64,000 bases of DNA from Betaproteobacteria bacterium (lineage in GTDB: Bacteria > Pseudomonadota > Gammaproteobacteria > Burkholderiales > Ga0077523). The notes under the pieces were generated by a model, which was given only the letters and a program-made list of their open reading frames with translations, ran no database searches and had not been told where the DNA came from. Shown here piece after piece: positions 58,829 through 64,000 of this stretch; the first letter of the stretch is position 1, and each line of letters begins with the position of its first letter. Both the position numbers and the translations under genes were made by a program. The stretch is taken from contig WGLR01000036.1 in NCBI GenBank assembly GCA_016125475.1, positions 62,001 through 126,000 of the forward strand, written 5' to 3'.

Positions 58829-58950
58829 GTGGAAAAGGCCACGGCCTGGTTCGCACGGCAGACCGGATCGATCCCCGACAAGGGTTCGAGTTCGTGAAGG
58901 CGAATCAGGCCCGGTTCCCGATCGCCACGATGCCCGTGCCCGACGATTGA
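58829..58950 (+). mobile_element. IS3-family transposase remnant (orfA end / orfB start)
   Basis: From 58829 one frame reads VEKATAWFARQTGSIPDKGSSS and stops at 58897, matching the C-terminus of an IS3-type OrfA. In the -1 frame, FEFVKANQARFPIATM follows, matching the start of OrfB, before breaking off at about 58920. The overlap of a stop in one frame with continuation in the other is the typical IS3 frameshift zone. Both ends of the element are missing. Confidence 0.65.
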
Positions 58951-59155
58951 CTCGTGCCCCAGGGGCAGCTCGCGACTCTGCCACGGTACCGAGCTGAACG
59001 TATTTCCGCCTGTATGCGATTGCCCACGGCCGTTCGATTATGTCGTCGACGTGACAACCCCGCCGTTGGAGTTGTTCGAGGCGAGATCATCGCCCGCGCG
59101 ATGGAACGCCGTCCTTTTCCGGGTGGCCAATCAGCCGTGATGGGGAAAGCGTTGG
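58951..59155. other. region without a recognised gene between IS remnant and next gene
   Basis: About 205 bases after the transposase remnant contain no convincing gene, repeat or promoter. It may be further debris of the same insertion. Confidence 0.4.
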
Positions 59156-59998
59156 CTACTGCCCTGGCTTCAGGCAGCGTTGGCTGTCCCCGAACCGGAT
59201 GTCGAAGCGGTCGGTCACCTTGGCTCCTACCGTCGTGCCGAGCCCGGTCCTGAAATCTTCGGTCGGTGTCGTGACGAACTCGAACGGCTGCAGCGCATAG
59301 GTGTAATCGACGAGCTCGTCTTCCCCGATGCGGCCGACATCCTGGTACGCGATGTCGAATCCCCACTTCCACCCCACGAGTGCGGCGACTTCGTAGTGGT
59401 CGTCGCTGGCCGAGCGTTCGTCGGGCCCGGTCCGGGAATCGATCACGCACACGAGCCAGGTCTCGAACCGCATCGAGACCGATCCGTGCCGCCTCGCGCT
59501 CGCGAGAAAGGCACGCGGGTTGTCGACGAAAGCCGGGAAGTCGCCTTCGTCGAACCAGGGCAGCGTGTCGAACGGCTGGTTCTTCTCGAAGAAATTGCCG
59601 TAGGCATCGGCTTCCAGCCGCCTCTCGCCGAGCGGGGGAGGGTCGACGTAGCGAACCGGCAGCGGAACGCTCGGATCCCGGACCCAGCGAAAGTCGTCGG
59701 CCTCGAAGCGAGTGAGCACCTGCAGGTAGTGGAATTCCACCCCGGCACCGATCGCCGACCGGAACCAGCCGCGGATGCTCGCGCCGTTTCGCTCGTACAC
59801 CGGCGTGGCGTCTCCGTCACGAAACTTCCGGTAGCCGGAGATCATCATCGTGCCGCAGTACCATGACCCGCACTTCACCGGGACGAGCCTGGGGAAGCGA
59901 TCTGCCGCCACGGCGCTGTCCGGAGCGCCGGGTACGACCAGTACACAGGCCGCCAGCGCACCGGCCACGGACTCCGAAAGGGAACGAGCTTTCGTCAT
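59156..59998 (-). CDS. exported protein of unknown function
   Basis: This 280-residue protein has a signal peptide (LSESVAGALAACVLVVPGAPDSAVAAD) and no recognised domain. The mature part has CGSWYCGTMM near the start of the domain, one later cysteine pair and several aromatic-rich strands such as GWKWGFDIAYQDVG. The ATG at 59998 is chosen for its signal peptide. The longer frame upstream lacks one. I do not recognise a family. Confidence 0.7.
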   Translation of the reverse strand: MTKARSLSESVAGALAACVLVVPGAPDSAVAADRFPRLVPVKCGSWYCGTMMISGYRKFRDGDATPVYERNGASIRGWFRSAIGAGVEFHYLQVLTRFEADDFRWVRDPSVPLPVRYVDPPPLGERRLEADAYGNFFEKNQPFDTLPWFDEGDFPAFVDNPRAFLASARRHGSVSMRFETWLVCVIDSRTGPDERSASDDHYEVAALVGWKWGFDIAYQDVGRIGEDELVDYTYALQPFEFVTTPTEDFRTGLGTTVGAKVTDRFDIRFGDSQRCLKPGQ

Positions 59999-60124
59999 GT
60001 TCTCGTGGACCGTCAGTTCGAACGTCGGAGGGTCGGCCCTGAATCTTCCGAGGCAGGCAAGGCCGGGCAACCCGGTCGGGATTATCTCCCGGAGTCGCGA
60101 CCCTCATCGGGCGCGCACCGCGCG

Positions 60125-60934
60125 TTACGCCCGGTAATAGACCATCTGGTGCGTGCTGGCGAGGAGGCAGCCGTCGTCGCCCCAGATCTCCGCGCTCTGG
60201 TCGAAGTAGCCGTTCCGGTAATGCAGGGCTCGCGCCGTGCCGAGCACGTGGCGGCTGCCCTGGGCCGCAAGCATCCCGGCGTCCGCGTGTAAGTACGCTG
60301 TGAGTGTGACGGTACCGACAGGAACGGGCCGGTGTCGCCGGTCGAAGATACGTGGAAAGAAGTTGTCGCAGATCGCCGCCAGGCCGGCGAAGTCCAGGGG
60401 CCGCGGAGGCTCGTCCCGCACCCACAGCCGGGTGTTCGAATTCTGCTGTGCCTGCTCGTCGAACCGGAACGGTTCTTCCCCGGGTGGAAAGCGCATGTCG
60501 TAGCACCGGACCCAGGGCGGCAGAAGGTCGGACTGCAATCGCGCGAGGCTGTCGACCGGCGGCATGTCCCGGGGCGCCACGGCTTCCTGGTCGGACCACG
60601 TGTCGCGTCGCACGGCGAACACCGCCGAGCCACTCGTGCAAACGACGTCGCCCTGTTTCAGCAGCAGCGTCCAGTGCTGCGTGGACCGGTTCGTGCGCAC
60701 GGGCACGGCTTCGACGTCGAACGGTCCATCCGCAACCGGTCCGGCGAAGTTCACGGTGAGCGCAATGGGGTCGCCCAGACGGGACGGGTGCAACAGCGCG
60801 GCGTTGAGGAGCACCGCGGTGGTGACGCCCCCGAACGGACCGACCATGTTGGCGTAGGCCGGGTGTGTGGCGCCGGAGTACGTGTTGGTGCCGGTTGGTG
60901 TGAGGCCAATGGCTTCGTCGAGAGGGTGGGGCAT
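60125..60934 (-). CDS. acyl-CoA thioesterase-like protein (double hotdog)
   Basis: This 269-residue protein has the two-hotdog layout of TesB-type/4HBT_3 thioesterases. The first domain contains GPFGGVTTAVLLNAAL and the second ends QSAEIWGDDGCLLASTHQMVYY. These enzymes hydrolyse acyl-CoA. The substrate chain length is unknown. It stands as a single minus-strand gene, about 125 bases from the exported protein's start. Confidence 0.82.
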   Translation of the reverse strand: MPHPLDEAIGLTPTGTNTYSGATHPAYANMVGPFGGVTTAVLLNAALLHPSRLGDPIALTVNFAGPVADGPFDVEAVPVRTNRSTQHWTLLLKQGDVVCTSGSAVFAVRRDTWSDQEAVAPRDMPPVDSLARLQSDLLPPWVRCYDMRFPPGEEPFRFDEQAQQNSNTRLWVRDEPPRPLDFAGLAAICDNFFPRIFDRRHRPVPVGTVTLTAYLHADAGMLAAQGSRHVLGTARALHYRNGYFDQSAEIWGDDGCLLASTHQMVYYRA

Positions 60935-61139
60935 GGTGGCCGTCGCGAATCGGAATCAGACCGGTCAAGCGTACTACGCCCGGACGAGTTCGACGCATCG
61001 CTTCAGGGATCCGGTGTGCCGCGATGTGCCTGCCACGCCGGGTCGGCGGCAGTTCGCCGCCCGTACAGGGGGCGGTGGCCGGTCCGGTACACTGCGGCGG
61101 CCTCGATTATCTGCTGCCCTACCTCAGACACGGGTCCGC

Positions 61140-61523
61140 ATGCACATCTGCCTGGACGTGGACGACACGATCACCTATGCGCCCGAGTTCTTCGTCGGCC
61201 TCTGCCGGCGTTTCGATGGCGCCCGCATCACGATCGTCACTTTCAGGTCCGACGAACCGGAGACGAAGGCGTACCTGGACGGGATCGGTCTTCGCTACGA
61301 CCGGGTCATCGTTTCGACGGACAGTGAACACGGCCGCCGCGAGAGCGAATCGCCACACGAGTGGAAGGCCGCGCTCGTGAATCGGCTGCGGCCTGACATC
61401 TTCTTCGAGGACATGCCCCAGGTGGTTTCACTGATCCACCCGTCCATCCTGGTGTTCATGCCGTGCGACGACTTCGTGCGCGAGTGGATTTCTTTGCGCT
61501 TGGATGCCGACGCCACGACCTGA
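61140..61523 (+). CDS. small HAD-like protein
   Basis: This 127-residue protein opens with HICLDVDDTITYAP, which contains the DxDxT motif (Asp6, Asp8, Thr10) of haloacid dehalogenase-type phosphohydrolases. Further matches to motifs II-III are weak (VTFRSDEPE; then ALVNRLRPDIFFEDMP). At this length it lacks a cap domain. The substrate is unknown. It is the last gene before the low-G+C segment. Confidence 0.68.
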   Translation: MHICLDVDDTITYAPEFFVGLCRRFDGARITIVTFRSDEPETKAYLDGIGLRYDRVIVSTDSEHGRRESESPHEWKAALVNRLRPDIFFEDMPQVVSLIHPSILVFMPCDDFVREWISLRLDADATT

Positions 61524-62002
61524 TCACGGAACGTGTTCAAAGGGGGATCATGGGAACCGAGCATGGGACAACATACCAAAGCTTGTTCGTGACCATTGCA
61601 CCGTTATCCGCTTACGCCGCACTCTACGGTCGCAGTAACGCGGGCCCGAGACCTGTTATGGGTGGCGGTCCCGCACACCTAGGGAATTCTGGGTTACCGT
61701 TGACACTAGGATGGCAAGCTGCCATGGGTCATCAGAGTTCGAATGTCGGAGAACAGTCTGAAGCTGCTTACGCGTAGCAGGACGGCTGCTATGCATCTCC
61801 TGCTCTTCGTCCGCTGCGGTCGGGCTCACGACGCCGGCAGCCGACGGTCATCGCGAAGCCAAACCCGTAGCTGGGGCGAACGACTGCTCCGAAAGGTGCT
61901 TCAGTCATGCATCGTGGCTTGACGAGCACCGCCGAGGGCGACATCTTCAGTGGCGCGAGTTACATAGGACCGACGTTTCCCCAATTCTGATGGCTTCCCG
62001 AT
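61524..62002. other. 479-base intergenic region at the edge of the lower-G+C segment
   Basis: Composition drops here relative to the rest of the window. An ATGGCA-AGC-TGCCAT hairpin lies at 61711-61725. No tRNA, integrase or gene was recognised. A perfect TTGACA at 61700-61705 has no matching -10 box. Confidence 0.45.
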
Positions 62003-63319
62003 ATGTTTAACTTCTTGGTGACTGCGAAGAACGGCGCTTGGGAGGAAAAAGGGTACGCGTACGACCGCGGCCGATTCCTTGAGTACACAAGCGATGAAAT
62101 CGCAGCTAGTTTCAGAGAGCTCAACAAACCTCAGCTTGAGGTGTTGAAAGCCATGCCGTGCCTGTTCGCATACGAAGGCACTCACGAGTCCATGCGCGTC
62201 GGTCGACTGAAAACGGTCAAGCTTCGTGACCGTCAGCTGTACATCGAGCCGGAGCTTGACCCCACAATAGCCCCCATTCCATTCGAGGCGATCAAGCCGA
62301 TTCAACTCACTCTCGACATTCGTGATTGGGAGCTGAGCAGAACGCACTGGGCGATAAAGGACGAAGACTTGATGGGCGAGCTGATACGCCATCAAGTTAT
62401 CCAGCCTTCGGCTCCATCTACCAAGGTAGACAAGTCATCGTTGCCTGCGGAATCGCCCCCAGAATTCCAAGCATCGAACGTTGGTGAGTTCATTGCGAAG
62501 GTCCTCGGTATGGACCATGACGGCAGGGAGGTTTTCTATCGTGGGCACTCCAACCGTACTAAGTATCGGCTTGAGCCAAGCATCTTTCGTAAGGACAAGA
62601 ACGGGAACTTCATTCATCGGGACGCTGAAGACCGGATGTACCGTGAATTGCTCGTTTCGAATTCCATCGACTTTCGAGATGACGTCTACACGCTGGATCG
62701 CCTTGTGCGCATGCAACATTACTCGCTTCCCACTCGGCTGCTGGACATTACATCCAACCCGCTAATTGCTTTGTACTTCGCGTGCAAGAGCACCAATCCG
62801 GAGAACCGCGACGTAGATGGCGAGGTGATCGCGTTTGCAATGGACCGAATTCAGATCAAGTACTTTGATTCCGATACTGCTAGCTGCATCGCCAACTTAA
62901 CGCATCTTCCTGCGGAAGCAAAAGATGCCATCGACTTCGCGAGCAATAACGTCAAAGAGTTCAACAAGCATCCGCAGGTGAAGCGCCTATTGCACTTCAT
63001 CAAGGCCGAGAAGCCATTTTTTGAGGGCCGAGTGAATCCGCGAGACTTACGCTCTGTGATTTGTGTCAAGGGCAAGCACACAAACAGTCGCATTGCATTC
63101 CAGTCTGGCGCGTTCCTCTTATTCGGTCATGATGCGACCCTTGACGAGGACGGCAGCGATGACATCGCGGTGACTCGCATATCGGTAGGGAACAAGGAAG
63201 CAGTGCTGAAGCAGTTGGATCGCATGAACATCAACGACAGCACGGTCTTCCCGTACATTGAAAGCTCTGCGAAGTACATCGCCGAGAAGTTCGCCTTCAA
63301 GGACAAGCAGAAGCCGTAG
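62003..63319 (+). CDS. FRG-domain protein, candidate defence or mobile-island cargo
   Basis: This 438-residue protein has two parts. The N-terminal 130 residues, with FAYEGTHESMRVGRLKTV and RTHWAIKDEDLMGELIRH, are not a family I can name. The middle, roughly residues 155-260, is an FRG domain with VFYRGHSNRTKYRLEPSIFR and RMQHYSLPTRLLDITSNPLIALYFAC. FRG-domain proteins are scattered in bacteria and phages and often occur in genomic islands with unknown function. Base composition is much lower in G+C than elsewhere in the window, and codon use differs, which suggests transfer. It is convergent with glmS. Confidence 0.8.
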   Translation: MFNFLVTAKNGAWEEKGYAYDRGRFLEYTSDEIAASFRELNKPQLEVLKAMPCLFAYEGTHESMRVGRLKTVKLRDRQLYIEPELDPTIAPIPFEAIKPIQLTLDIRDWELSRTHWAIKDEDLMGELIRHQVIQPSAPSTKVDKSSLPAESPPEFQASNVGEFIAKVLGMDHDGREVFYRGHSNRTKYRLEPSIFRKDKNGNFIHRDAEDRMYRELLVSNSIDFRDDVYTLDRLVRMQHYSLPTRLLDITSNPLIALYFACKSTNPENRDVDGEVIAFAMDRIQIKYFDSDTASCIANLTHLPAEAKDAIDFASNNVKEFNKHPQVKRLLHFIKAEKPFFEGRVNPRDLRSVICVKGKHTNSRIAFQSGAFLLFGHDATLDEDGSDDIAVTRISVGNKEAVLKQLDRMNINDSTVFPYIESSAKYIAEKFAFKDKQKP

Positions 63320-63693
63320 CGTCCATCGGTCGCATCCTAGCCTTGTGCGCCCGTTGGGCTTGCGAGCTAACACTGGTTTGCCCATCATTGGCAGATGGTT
63401 CGCATCCTTTTGCCATCAAAGTTGCGGGTGCCACGGCCGCTGAGTCAGGACTCGGATGCGCATCGGTCGTTCGAACTGCGGCTCAGATCTGTCTGGAGCG
63501 GTCTACGATCGGTCTATCGCACTGCGTCTCTGCCACGGCATCAACGGCGCGGGCATCCGACGCGTGCTGACCAGCCGTCGAGGCTAGGCGAGGCCGGTCG
63601 TGGGACCGCCAGTTTTCGTAGGCTCGCGATTCCCCGAGCAGATTTATTTGTCACCAACCGACTTATTTGTTCCAGTCAGCAATCGATCCACCA
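63320..63693. other. 374-base region between the FRG gene and glmS, with paired TTATTTGT repeats
   Basis: No gene was recognised. Two copies of TTATTTGT lie at 63644-63651 and 63663-63670, 19 bases apart, next to the glmS 3' end. On the other strand they read GTGACAAATAA and GGAACAAATAA. The position, 24-50 bases past the glmS stop, covers the expected attTn7 insertion point. Meaning is discussed in the findings. Confidence 0.5.
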
Positions 63694-64000
63694 TTATTCC
63701 ACCGTCACCGATTTCGCCAGATTCCGGGGCTTGTCCACATCGGTGCCCTTCGCGATTGCCGCGTGGTACGCGAGCAGTTGCAGGGGCAGCACGTGCAGGA
63801 TCGGGGAGACCCAGCCGGAGTGGTCGGTCAGCTTGATCACGTGGACGCCATCGCTTTCCTCGATGTGGGTGTCCTGGTCCGCGAAGACGTAGAGCTCGCC
63901 GCCGCGCGCGCGCACTTCCTGCAGGTTCGATTTGAGTTTCTCGACGAGCACGTCGTTCGGGGCGACCGTGACGACGGGCATGTCCTTGTCGACGAGGGCG
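63694..64000 (-). CDS. glmS: glutamine-fructose-6-phosphate aminotransferase GlmS, C-terminal part (5' partial)
   Basis: The last 101 residues of GlmS are present, with [19 protein letters not shown] and the ending [12 protein letters not shown], followed by TAA. It makes glucosamine-6-phosphate for cell-wall and polysaccharide sugars. The rest, including the glutaminase domain, lies beyond the right edge. Its conserved 3' end is the recognition site of Tn7-type transposons (attTn7), which insert about 25 bases past the stop. Confidence 0.95.
   Translation of the reverse strand, partial: ALVDKDMPVVTVAPNDVLVEKLKSNLQEVRARGGELYVFADQDTHIEESDGVHVIKLTDHSGWVSPILHVLPLQLLAYHAAIAKGTDVDKPRNLAKSVTVE

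Noticed and set aside
61140-61523. Assigning a specific phosphatase function to the small HAD-like protein
   Set aside because: Only motif I is convincing, and no cap domain or neighbour indicates a substrate.
61700-61728. Another perfect TTGACA upstream of the FRG gene
   Set aside because: The -10 position reads CATGGG-like sequence and does not match, so it is probably chance.
61735-61745. A GTTCGAAT-like T-loop sequence that could suggest a tRNA near 61.7 kb
   Set aside because: The flanking bases do not pair as a T stem, and no acceptor or anticodon arm can be built around it.

Overview
The window is high in G+C throughout, with dense, often translationally coupled genes, and looks like a betaproteobacterium or a close relative. 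The main pointers are an exosortase-A/PEP-CTERM type gene set (carrier protein plus two alpha/beta hydrolases at the left edge, and a PEP-CTERM protein near 54-56 kb), mpl, a HupE/UreJ-like gene, and a proteobacterial glmS at the right edge. No rRNA, tRNA or CRISPR array was found.

Layout. (1) 1-21.4 kb: an exopolysaccharide locus. It holds the end of a carrier protein, two atypical hydrolases, a JmjC/cupin-like oxygenase, five glycosyltransferases (GT2, WecG/TagA, GT9 and two GT4), a secreted GH26 mannanase-like enzyme and a Wzy-type polymerase. A long minus-strand run then encodes Wzx flippase, OPX lipoprotein (Wza), a degenerate tyrosine-kinase-like ATPase, a Wzz/GumC co-polymerase, an SGNH hydrolase and an SxtJ / SxtK(DUF5989) / carbamoyltransferase trio. 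Together these suggest a Wzx/Wzy-dependent polysaccharide that is probably carbamoylated and perhaps acylated. (2) 21.7-25.9 kb: larA-C-E-B, the nickel-pincer cofactor system with a LarA-family racemase/epimerase. (3) 26-32.8 kb: glycogen metabolism, with glgB-glgA divergent from glgC-GH57. (4) 32.9-53.4 kb: housekeeping and metabolic genes. These include mpl, an exported metallo-beta-lactamase, a four-gene Gld-type ABC export operon, a HupE-like protein, two DUF3617 proteins, a class III aminotransferase, a DASS transporter, a D,D-carboxypeptidase coupled to a TPR membrane protein, a class II amidotransferase, SelO, an amidase and a tandem nitroreductase. (5) 53.4-55.7 kb: a small secreted protein and a PEP-CTERM metalloprotease-like protein. 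(6) 55.7-59 kb: an apparently acquired block with glycogen phosphorylase set among gene debris (thioredoxin tail, pyruvate/biotin carboxylase head, IS3 transposase junction). (7) 59.1-61.5 kb: an exported protein of unknown function, a thioesterase and a HAD-like protein. (8) 61.5-64 kb: a lower-G+C segment with an FRG-domain gene abutting the 3' end of glmS, the classical attTn7 site.

The parts most worth follow-up are the carbamoylated-polysaccharide locus with its SxtIJK-like trio and nucleophile-deviant hydrolases, the lar operon, the FRG gene and paired repeats next to glmS, and the debris around glgP. All family calls come from motif reading by eye. No database search was run.
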